The notes below the pieces were generated by a model, which was given only the letters and a program-made list of their open reading frames with translations, searched no databases and had not been told where the DNA came from. Below are positions 1 through 5,767 of a DNA stretch of 6,101 nucleotides, in pieces. Every line of letters begins with the position of its first letter. Position 1 is the stretch's first letter. Source of the stretch: Candidatus Uhrbacteria bacterium (GTDB lineage Bacteria > Patescibacteriota > Patescibacteriia > UBA9934); the NCBI GenBank assembly GCA_030688135.1, contig JAUYIW010000078.1, positions 1-6,101 of the forward strand, read 5' to 3'. The position numbers were made by a program, and so were the translations under genes.

Positions 1-95
1 TCAATCGGCACAATCTTGCATAGGTTGTCAAATAGAACCAAATTAAGCTGTATGCGAATACAATCCAACATCTAGCGTTGACACAGTGTGAATAA

Positions 96-515
96 TTAGA
101 ACTCACTTTTATAGAAAGGCAGAGAATCGAGATGTACCTCAAGAGAAGGTGGAGTTATAGACGTATTGGAGAGATGCTAAAACGTAACCATGGGGTCATT
201 TGTTGTGAACTGTTAAGGAACAAGAAGCCTGATGGCAACTATTCCGCCGCGTAATATTTTCGAAACCCGGTTTCGAAAATCCTAAACCCGGTGTCGAAAT
301 TTTTTTTTACCACGCAAAAAGAAAAGAAGGGCACCCACGTCATTGCCGGAAGGATGAAAATCACACCTCCTCCAAAGCTTCGTGGATCCACGATCTCACA
401 TAAAACCATCTATGCCATCCAAGAAAATCTCAATAACACCCCCGGAAAATCCCTCAGCTACCTCACCCCAAAGGAAGTTTTTTTCGACTTATCACCAACA
501 CGAAATATCTATTAG
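96..515 (+). pseudogene. IS30-family transposase remnant, internally deleted
   Basis: The + strand frame that opens after a stop at 93-95 reads through LTFIERQRIEMYLKRRWSYR and on to NKKPDGNYSAA, then stops at TAA 252-254. This matches the N-terminal helix-turn-helix of IS30 transposases (the LTxxER...I...L.RN..DGxYSA pattern). The first Met of this piece is at 132. The same frame resumes beyond the stop: 342-410 encodes IAGRMKI...GSTISHKTIY, like the IS30 middle region (xIAGRLK...ISHETIY). It then jumps straight to ENLNNTPGKSLSYLTPKEVF, the extreme C-terminal IS30 motif, and ends at TAG 513-515. The segments that should carry the DDE catalytic residues (two Asp and the Glu near the NEN motif) are absent, so the element cannot be active. 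About 140 codons remain, well under half of a typical IS30 transposase. I could not identify terminal inverted repeats or a target duplication. The family call is firm; the element limits are not. Confidence 0.8.
256..300. repeat. Palindromic repeat plus degenerate direct copy inside the IS30 remnant
   Basis: Positions 256-267 and 269-280 are perfect inverted repeats of 12 bases (ATTTTCGAAACC / GGTTTCGAAAAT) around the single base 268. A second, degenerate unit follows: 284-300 (AAACCCGGTGTCGAAAT) repeats 264-280 (AAACCCGGTTTCGAAAAT) with small changes. A run of nine T follows at 300-308. The unit sits exactly where transposase similarity is interrupted, just after the in-frame stop at 252-254. 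It could be a small dispersed palindromic element, an end of a nested mobile element, or a deletion scar. The sequence alone does not decide. Confidence 0.7.
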
Positions 516-555
516 CTCGAAATTATCAAGCTGTTTAGCCAAAGATCTTGTATAT

Positions 556-580
556 AAAAAACCCACACAAATTGTGCAGG
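556..580 (-). terminator. Intrinsic terminator of the CYTH-domain gene
   Basis: Read on the minus strand, the sequence right after the stop codon forms CCTGCACA-ATT-TGTGTGGG (580 down to 562). This is an 8-bp stem with two G-T pairs and a 3-base loop. Six T (561-556) follow, then more A/T-rich DNA. It lies one base beyond the stop codon of the minus-strand gene, the normal place for a Rho-independent terminator. It would also separate that gene from the IS remnant. Confidence 0.75.
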
Positions 581-581
581 T

Positions 582-1073
582 CTAGTCCTGTTTTGGAAGC
601 CCGTCAATCGCTAGTTGACGATTCCCATAGCGCTCGTCACCTGTAACCTCTCTTACGTCAGACATCCATTTAGGCAATTTGAATGCTTCCGAGTCTTCCT
701 GAGTTTCAAATTCAATATCGATAATCATCAGTGGGGACAATTCCCCTAAATATTCATCGATATGCATTACGTAATTAATTTGCGTAATTAAGGTACGATG
801 TTTGCGGATCTTTACTGCAACGGTTCGCCATAGAATTCCAAAGACCCAGATAGGAACTTTATCTGAAAACCAGCGGTCTTCCTGGTCATTGATTTGTCGA
901 CGAGCAGCCATTGAGTATTCGCTTCCACTACAACGAAGTAGAAATTCACCGCTGAAAGAATCAAGATAACCCTGCTCGATAGATACCATACTCATATTGC
1001 TATGAGTAGAGGCCATAATAAATTCAACGACTGGTTGTGAGTGAACCACTAAGAATTTTCTCTCTATGGTCAT
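582..1073 (-). CDS. CYTH-domain protein, divergent triphosphate tunnel metalloenzyme
   Basis: The 163-residue product looks like the CYTH/TTM family of tunnel-fold enzymes, which hydrolyse or cyclise triphosphate-containing substrates with divalent metal. Seen in the sequence: N-terminal TIERKFLV (residues 2-9) in place of the family's EIERKFLV; QGYL (34-37) before the second strand; RKHRTLI (90-96), like the RKTRYLI strand; MHIDEYLG (103-110), like the WEVDxFxG strand; IDIEFE (119-124), like AEIELE; and EVTGDERYGNRQLA (142-155), a close match to the family's C-terminal VTGDxRYxNxxLA. Length is normal for a single-domain bacterial CYTH protein. Oddities: the first Glu of ExExK is Thr2, and the middle acidic strand (usually ExExE-like) is not recognisable around residues 60-85. 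Catalysis may therefore be altered or lost. The ATG at 1073 has GAGG five bases upstream. The gene is monocistronic with its own terminator. Family confidence is high; substrate is unknown. Confidence 0.85.
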   Translation of the reverse strand: MTIERKFLVVHSQPVVEFIMASTHSNMSMVSIEQGYLDSFSGEFLLRCSGSEYSMAARRQINDQEDRWFSDKVPIWVFGILWRTVAVKIRKHRTLITQINYVMHIDEYLGELSPLMIIDIEFETQEDSEAFKLPKWMSDVREVTGDERYGNRQLAIDGLPKQD

Positions 1074-1081
1074 GTTTTCCT

Positions 1082-1109
1082 CGTTTTAAAGAGCGAATGC
1101 TCTAAAACG
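1082..1109. promoter_or_regulatory. Imperfect inverted repeat in the divergent intergenic region
   Basis: The arms CGTTTTAAAGAGC (1082-1094) and GCTCTAAAACG (1099-1109) pair with a two-A bulge around the 4-base centre GAAT. In minus-strand mRNA the hairpin would end at the Shine-Dalgarno GAGG (1082-1079) of the CYTH gene, so folding could affect ribosome access. As DNA it could be an operator for the divergent pair. No protein binding can be inferred from sequence alone. Confidence 0.5.
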
Positions 1110-1135
1110 TTATCAATTTATATGATGCGCGTCAA
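1107..1135 (-). promoter_or_regulatory. Candidate promoter of the CYTH gene
   Basis: On the minus strand, TTGACG (1135-1130) is a good -35 element. A 17-base spacer leads to TAACGT (1112-1107), a weak -10. Transcription would start near 1100, inside the inverted repeat. The -35 is convincing and the -10 poor, so this is a tentative call. Confidence 0.3.
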
Positions 1136-1148
1136 ATATGAGTGGATG

Positions 1149-1157
1149 TGTTAAAAT
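1149..1157 (+). promoter_or_regulatory. Candidate extended -10 of the repair operon
   Basis: TG-T-TAAAAT fits an extended -10 (TGnTATAAT) with one mismatch. It directly abuts the ATG at 1158, so transcription would begin near 1164. That would put the first usable start at ATG 1167 with about three untranslated bases. No convincing -35 is seen at the right distance. The geometry resembles that of the stronger promoter at 5751-5759. Confidence 0.4.
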
Positions 1158-1763
1158 ATGGCCAATATGAAAGCAATGGATCAATACTGCGAACTATTCG
1201 AGCGATTTGGCGCCCAAGGTTGGTGGCCTGTTCATAAAGGCAAAAGAAGACCCGGATTTGATCCGGTTTTTGAAATTATGGTAGGAACTATATTAACTCA
1301 AAATACGAGCTGGAAAAATGTGGAAAAGGCCATTGAAAATCTACATTGCGAACAAGTTCTCGACGTCCCTAGCATGATTCAGGTTCATCATGCTAAACTT
1401 AAGTCGCTAATCAAACCGGCAGGATACTACAACCAAAAGGCAAAGAAGCTAAAAATCTTAGCCAAGCATATTAGCGATCATTATAATAGTGACTCAAAGC
1501 AAGTAGCAGAATCAGCGTCACGGGGAGAACTGTTGAATATTTGGGGAATAGGTCCCGAAACTGCGGATTCAATTTTACTCTACGCAGGCAACAGGCCGGA
1601 GTTCGTAATCGATACCTACACAAGACGACTTTGCAAAACTCATGGCATAGAATTTAAAACCTACGACGAGTATAAACATCATTTTGAATCTCAATTAAAG
1701 CCAGACTACAAACTCTTTAACCAATACCACGCACTAATTGTTGCGTGGGGGAAAAATCAATAG
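1158..1763 (+). CDS. HhH-GPD DNA glycosylase (endonuclease III-like), lacking the C-terminal Fe-S motif
   Basis: The protein (201 residues) belongs to the endonuclease III/HhH-GPD superfamily, which excises damaged or mismatched bases at the start of base excision repair. Seen: GWWPV (21-25), PVFEIMVGTILTQNTSWKNV (36-55) with Gln48 in the usual LTQNT position, the helix-hairpin-helix LLNIWGIGPETADSILLYA (125-143), and VIDTYTRR (150-157), whose Asp152 is the expected catalytic aspartate. The lysine that gives bifunctional endonuclease III its lyase activity (GVGRKTA) is replaced by Glu134 (GIGPETA). This suggests a monofunctional glycosylase, as in MagIII-like members. Relatives normally continue after YHALIV..GK with a four-cysteine Fe-S loop; here the protein ends at GKNQ. 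The start is uncertain: Met1 lacks a clear Shine-Dalgarno, and Met4 (1167) or Met7 (1176) fit a leaderless start after the -10 at 1149-1157. It is first in a tight operon. Substrate specificity cannot be read. Confidence 0.88.
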   Translation: MANMKAMDQYCELFERFGAQGWWPVHKGKRRPGFDPVFEIMVGTILTQNTSWKNVEKAIENLHCEQVLDVPSMIQVHHAKLKSLIKPAGYYNQKAKKLKILAKHISDHYNSDSKQVAESASRGELLNIWGIGPETADSILLYAGNRPEFVIDTYTRRLCKTHGIEFKTYDEYKHHFESQLKPDYKLFNQYHALIVAWGKNQ

Positions 1764-1764
1764 T

Positions 1765-2487
1765 ATGGATAATTTAGACCGCGAAACTAATCCCGAGACA
1801 ACATTAGAACGGCTATCTGATGAGTTTTTGGAACTGATTAACTTTAAAAATTTAGAATCTATTCTTAAGGAAAGGGTTTATAAATACGCCAACAAATATA
1901 ACCAAGAATGGCTTTTGGAAAATATTAATAATGCGGTAGAGAAAGAAAAGACATTTATTAAAAAAGTTATAAACGCTTATATGAACTGGTCAAAGGAAAA
2001 TGATCCGGTTGTTTTGTGGGATATTGACGATACTATTGGAAGATTACAAGGTGAGAGATGGGGCTACAGACCATCTATGCCCTCAATTTTACAATTCTTG
2101 AAAGAAAAGTTTCCAAATATTGAAAACGGCATTTTGAGCGACAGGGACCATGTTGCTGAACAAATTTCTGACGGGAAACTCAATCAATTACAGGGACTGA
2201 TCAACTTTGATCATATACATTCAACTCGCTCGCTTGACTGGACTGAAACTACGGATGAACAGGACCGCGAGCAACGCAAAGCGTTTAAGGAAGCTAAAAA
2301 AACAGGGGTCATGGAAGAGCTCGAATATTTATCGATTGGAGGTTACATGAAGCTAAAAATTGTTAAAGATCTTAAAAAGCAGGGCGTAAACGCTAAAAGC
2401 ATAGATGACTATGATTTAGGTAAAACGTTAGGTGGCGACGCCATAAATGTTTGGGCAGAGATGCCAAAAGATGAATACTGCGAATAA
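1765..2487 (+). CDS. HAD-superfamily phosphatase-like protein with helical N-terminal extension
   Basis: The 240-residue product carries the HAD core motifs in order. Motif I is VVLWDIDDTIG (82-92), with nucleophile Asp86 and acid/base Asp88. Motif II is GILSDRD (122-128), with Ser125. A motif III lysine lies in YMKLKIVKDL (194-203; Lys196 or Lys198), and motif IV is SIDDYD (212-217), with Asp214/Asp215 for Mg2+. All residues needed for a phosphoaspartate mechanism are present, so it is probably an active phosphatase. Residues 10-80 are predicted by eye to be helical and charged and resemble no family I know. The segment between motifs II and III (about 130-190) is also charged and could act as a cap. 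The ATG at 1765 is preferred over the in-frame TTG at 1738, which would overlap the glycosylase gene. A purine-rich GGGGGA stretch precedes it at a longer than usual distance. One base separates it from the glycosylase stop, and TAATG joins it to the helicase. Substrate is unknown; DNA 3'-end cleaning is suggested only by context. Confidence 0.75.
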   Translation: MDNLDRETNPETTLERLSDEFLELINFKNLESILKERVYKYANKYNQEWLLENINNAVEKEKTFIKKVINAYMNWSKENDPVVLWDIDDTIGRLQGERWGYRPSMPSILQFLKEKFPNIENGILSDRDHVAEQISDGKLNQLQGLINFDHIHSTRSLDWTETTDEQDREQRKAFKEAKKTGVMEELEYLSIGGYMKLKIVKDLKKQGVNAKSIDDYDLGKTLGGDAINVWAEMPKDEYCE

Positions 2488-5435
2488 TGAATCAAAATCT
2501 ACTTGAAAATCTAAACAAAGAACAATTTGAGGCTGTCACGCACGGTGATGGTCCTCTTATGATTATTGCAGGTGCTGGGACTGGCAAAACCACTGCAGTA
2601 ACACAACGGATTGCATGGTTGATTGAGCAGGGTTATGCAAAACCTGACGAAATACTGGCGCTAACTTTTACAGAAAAAGCTGCAGCAGAAATGGAAGAAC
2701 GCGTGGATATGCTTCTGCCTATTGGTTATGTTGATTTGTGGATTTCGACTTTTCATTCTTTCTGCGAGCGTGTTTTAAAAACGCATGCGCTTGAAATTGG
2801 GATTCCTCATGAGTTTAAACTACTTGACGAAGTTGGAGCGCTTTTGATGGTTCGTAGAAATTTTGATAATTTTAATCTTGATTATTATAGACCGCGTGGA
2901 AACCCAACTAGATTTATTAAAGCGTTACTCACACATTTTTCACGCGCAAAAGATGAACTCATTAGCCCTGAAAGTTATCTTCAATATGTTGAAGATCTTC
3001 AAATGAACGCCGAAGCTGTAGAAGGTGTGGCTTCAAATGATCAAGAAAGTGAACTTGTAGAACGTGCGCGTCTTGGCGAAGTTGCAAATGCCTACCATGC
3101 GTATCAACAACTTTTACTTCAAAAAACATCACTAGACTTTGCTGATCTTGTTAATTACACAATTGAGTTATTTAAAACGCGTCCAAATATATTAAAACAA
3201 TACCGTGATCAATTTAAATATATTTTAGTCGATGAATTTCAAGATACAAATGCTGCGCAATATGAACTTGTAAAATTGCTTTCTGCGCCAAAAAATAATC
3301 TAACAATTGTAGGCGATGACGATCAGTCAATTTATAAATTCAGAGGAGCGTCGCTTGAAAACATTTTAAAATTCCGGCAAGACTATCCAAATGCAAAACA
3401 AATAGTACTTAATCAAAATTACAGAAGTGGATCTGAAATTTTAGACAAAGCGCATAGCTTGATTCAGTCGAATAATCCAAATAGACTTGAGGCACGCGAA
3501 TCACTTAATAAAAAGTTAATATCAAATACAGAATTTAAGGGTAGCGTTTGCTATAGAAATTGCGTAACATTGGAAGATGAAGTTAAAGAGACGCTTGAAA
3601 AAATATTAGAAATTAAGAATAGAGAACAATGTAAATGGAGTGAGTTTGCGATTCTTGTACGGGCAAACGATAGCGCAGAGCCATTTATTCGTGCCATGGA
3701 CCGAGCAGGAATCCCGTACCGATTTATGGCCATGTCCGGGCTTTATACAAAGCCGATTGTTGTTGATGCTCTTTCATATTTACGGGTTATAATTAATCCT
3801 CACGATAGCCCATCTGTTTACCGAATTCTCAGCCACCCACGAATTGGAATAGACGAGAATGATTTAATTGCAGTTTCCCATTATTCGCACAAAAAGGGGA
3901 CTTCTCTAATCGATAGCCTTAAAGCAAGTGGAATGATTGCTGAAATATCAAGCGAGGGCAGAATTCGAATTAACGAAATTTTAGATTCACTTTCAATTCT
4001 TGCTAGTACTGCAAAGCGCAAGCCTACTTCAGAACTATTTGTTGAAGTTATGAAACAAACCGGACTTCTTGCTGACGTTAGACTTCACGCAGAGGCAATG
4101 CAAGTAGAATTTTTTGGTCATTTAAATCAATTTTTTGATCGCATTAAACGTTTCGAAGTAGACAACGACGACAAGACTTTATTTCATTTTCTTGATGAGT
4201 TATCACACGAACGTGACGCTGGCGAAGTTGGCGCTTTGGCGCATGACCCCGAAGCAGGGCCTGATGTTGTAAATATAATGACCATACACGGGTCAAAGGG
4301 GCTTGAGTTCCGTTATGTTTTCTTAGTTAACCTTGTTGAGCAAAGATTTCCTTCACAAAAACGCTCAGATGCAATTGCACTACCACTAGCACTACTTAAA
4401 AACAAACCGGCCGAAGATCAACATATTGAAGAAGAGAGAAGGTTGTTTTACGTTGCGATGACGCGTGCAAAAGAAGGTCTGTTTCTATACTCTGCGGACG
4501 ACTACGGGGGCAAAAGAAAGCGAAAGCCATCAAGATTCATTAAAGAACTTAGAATTGAGAGTTCAGCTAAAAAATCAGATGATAATTCTATTGCAAATGC
4601 AATTGAGACTTCAACAACTATAAAAACCCCTATAAACACTATAGATTATTCATTGCCAAAATCATTTAGCTTCACTCAATTGGCGGCGTTCTCAACGTGC
4701 CCTCTACAATATAAATTTGCGCACATATTAAAGGTACCGGTTTTTGGAAGACATATGCTAAGCTTTGGTAAATCAATGCACAACACACTTCAACAGTTTA
4801 TGGAGCTAGTGCTTGCAGGCCAAACATCTGCTCAAACAAGTCTGTTTGATACCGAGAACCCCACAGAGACACCACTACCTTCTGCAAAAGATTTGCTCGA
4901 TCTGTACGAAGCTTTGTGGATAGATGAGTGGTATCCAAACCAAGATATAAAAACTGAATATTTTGAAAAAGGTAAAAAGTCATTACTTGAATATCATGCG
5001 ATGTTAAAAGCTGATCGCCCTTTGATCAATGGATTAGAAAAAGGATTCACATTAAAGATAGGTGAAGTAGTTGTACGCGGACGAATCGACAGAATAGATA
5101 ATATTGATGGAGGAGTTGAAATTATTGATTACAAAACAGGAAACCCTACGGAGCAATCAAAGCTTGGATGGGATAAAAAGAAACAGCTTGTTCTGTATAA
5201 TATTGCCGCTGAAAATTGTTTTGATCCTCCACTCAAAGTAAAAAAATTGACCTATCATTTTTTGGAAGACAATTCCACTGTAAGCTTTGAAGCAACCGAA
5301 AAAGATGTAGAGCGACTAAAAGACGAAATCTTATCAACAGTTGCAGACATTAAGAGCAGCTCGTTTAAAGCAACGCCGGGTTTCCATTGTCAATATTGTG
5401 ACTTTAAAGACATTTGTGAATTTTCGCAGGTATGA
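2487..5435 (+). CDS. UvrD-like helicase fused to PD-(D/E)XK (RecB/AddB-type) nuclease with Fe-S staple
   Basis: The 982-residue protein combines a superfamily 1A helicase with a RecB-family nuclease, as in AddAB/AdnAB enzymes that resect double-strand breaks. Helicase motifs: Walker A GAGTGKTT (29-36), Ia LTFTEKAAAEM (59-69), STFHSFC (87-93), Walker B VDEFQDT (248-254), motif III GDDDQSIYKFRGA (276-288), IV NQNYRS (309-314), V NIMTIHGSKGLEF (596-608), and VI FYVAMTRAK (654-662). A Lys/Arg-rich linker and low-complexity stretch (about 675-720) lead to the nuclease. It starts at SFTQLAAFSTCPLQYKF (727-743) and carries His765 in GKSMHNT, Asp868 in GRIDRI, and Asp881-Tyr882-Lys883 in IIDYKTG, then Gln900 and Tyr904. 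Cys738 with Cys968, Cys971 and Cys977 (C-x2-C-x5-C) matches the AddB iron-staple arrangement. All expected catalytic residues are present. The start ATG overlaps the HAD stop codon (TAATG) and lacks a strong Shine-Dalgarno, suggesting coupling. The likely role is resection or repair helicase; whether it works alone or with a partner is unknown. Confidence 0.93.
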   Translation: MNQNLLENLNKEQFEAVTHGDGPLMIIAGAGTGKTTAVTQRIAWLIEQGYAKPDEILALTFTEKAAAEMEERVDMLLPIGYVDLWISTFHSFCERVLKTHALEIGIPHEFKLLDEVGALLMVRRNFDNFNLDYYRPRGNPTRFIKALLTHFSRAKDELISPESYLQYVEDLQMNAEAVEGVASNDQESELVERARLGEVANAYHAYQQLLLQKTSLDFADLVNYTIELFKTRPNILKQYRDQFKYILVDEFQDTNAAQYELVKLLSAPKNNLTIVGDDDQSIYKFRGASLENILKFRQDYPNAKQIVLNQNYRSGSEILDKAHSLIQSNNPNRLEARESLNKKLISNTEFKGSVCYRNCVTLEDEVKETLEKILEIKNREQCKWSEFAILVRANDSAEPFIRAMDRAGIPYRFMAMSGLYTKPIVVDALSYLRVIINPHDSPSVYRILSHPRIGIDENDLIAVSHYSHKKGTSLIDSLKASGMIAEISSEGRIRINEILDSLSILASTAKRKPTSELFVEVMKQTGLLADVRLHAEAMQVEFFGHLNQFFDRIKRFEVDNDDKTLFHFLDELSHERDAGEVGALAHDPEAGPDVVNIMTIHGSKGLEFRYVFLVNLVEQRFPSQKRSDAIALPLALLKNKPAEDQHIEEERRLFYVAMTRAKEGLFLYSADDYGGKRKRKPSRFIKELRIESSAKKSDDNSIANAIETSTTIKTPINTIDYSLPKSFSFTQLAAFSTCPLQYKFAHILKVPVFGRHMLSFGKSMHNTLQQFMELVLAGQTSAQTSLFDTENPTETPLPSAKDLLDLYEALWIDEWYPNQDIKTEYFEKGKKSLLEYHAMLKADRPLINGLEKGFTLKIGEVVVRGRIDRIDNIDGGVEIIDYKTGNPTEQSKLGWDKKKQLVLYNIAAENCFDPPLKVKKLTYHFLEDNSTVSFEATEKDVERLKDEILSTVADIKSSSFKATPGFHCQYCDFKDICEFSQV

Positions 5436-5758
5436 AGGGTATAGATGGACTTATTTCTTCGGCGTTAAAAAGACACGGCATCCTAAATCAGGTAAATGCC
5501 GCGCTTGTTGTTCAATCAGCGAACGCTATTCTTGATGAAATTGTAGAAGATTCTTTAAGGGCAGACTCGTTGGTTATTTCTTTTGTAAATCAGGATTTAA
5601 AAATTGCATGTAAGCACTCAGCTGCGGTAAACTATATTAAAGATTTATCTAACGAACTAAAACAGGAACTGGAGTGTAAGTTTCCAACAATAACAATTTC
5701 ATCTGTGAATTGCTGGATTGACCCTGACGCTCTAGACAGACCAAGATTTGTGGTATAA
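5432..5758 (+). CDS. DciA-like (DUF721) protein, probable replicative helicase loader
   Basis: The 108-residue product matches the DUF721/DciA pattern. It has an N-terminal ALKRHGILNQVNAALVV (11-27), like the family's short helix with basic residues. A strand-rich part, DSLVISFVNQDLKIACKHSA (45-64), corresponds to the conserved L.V.V.n..la.el. segment, and a helix follows (65-83). DciA interacts with and loads the replicative helicase DnaB in most bacteria that lack DnaC or DnaI. It is shorter than classical DciA, as is common for the candidate phyla radiation members I recall. The start ATG overlaps the helicase stop (ATGA), the classic sign of translational coupling, with no independent spaced ribosome site. 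No terminator follows; its stop codon TAA (5756-5758) lies inside the next promoter. The family call is good but rests on a short, poorly conserved domain. The exact loader role is inferred from DciA biology. Confidence 0.72.
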   Translation: MKGIDGLISSALKRHGILNQVNAALVVQSANAILDEIVEDSLRADSLVISFVNQDLKIACKHSAAVNYIKDLSNELKQELECKFPTITISSVNCWIDPDALDRPRFVV

Positions 5759-5759
5759 T
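5751..5759 (+). promoter_or_regulatory. Extended -10 promoter of the secreted-protein gene
   Basis: TG-G-TATAAT is a perfect extended -10 element. It covers the last codons and stop of the DciA-like gene, so the promoter is embedded in the end of that gene. No good -35 lies at 16-18 bases; TTGACC at 5718-5723 is too far away. Extended -10 promoters often do without one. The predicted start of transcription is near 5766, two bases before ATG 5768. Confidence 0.75.
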
Positions 5760-5767
5760 TATTTTAT

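Noticed and set aside
78..83. Perfect TTGACA that could be a -35 for the IS30 gene
   Set aside because: No acceptable -10 lies 16-18 bases downstream; the nearest TATA-like string (TATAGA at 110-115) is too far away.
1..95. Search for a gene, RNA or IS end at the left edge
   Set aside because: No open frame with family similarity, no tRNA-like fold and no clear terminal repeat was seen; it is probably the 5' flank of the IS30 remnant.
284..308. Terminator-like T run after the palindromic repeat
   Set aside because: The strong hairpin ends 20 bases before the T run, and nearer stems are only about 5 bp, so an intrinsic terminator is not supported.
382..585. 67-codon plus-strand frame overlapping the IS30 remnant
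   Set aside because: It is out of frame with the recognisable transposase motifs, has no similarity I recognise, and runs into the CYTH terminator.
1738..1764. TTG start at 1738 for the HAD gene
   Set aside because: It would overlap the glycosylase gene and add nine codons without a ribosome site; ATG 1765 directly follows the previous stop codon.
3551..3733. Minus-strand frame inside the helicase gene
   Set aside because: It is antisense to conserved helicase sequence, with no ribosome site or family signal; it is a shadow.
4798..4983. Minus-strand frame inside the nuclease part
   Set aside because: It is antisense to the helicase-nuclease gene with no supporting motif.
5341..5535. 64-codon plus-strand frame across the helicase-DciA junction
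   Set aside because: Both flanking frames carry real protein families; this frame is a by-product of their overlap.
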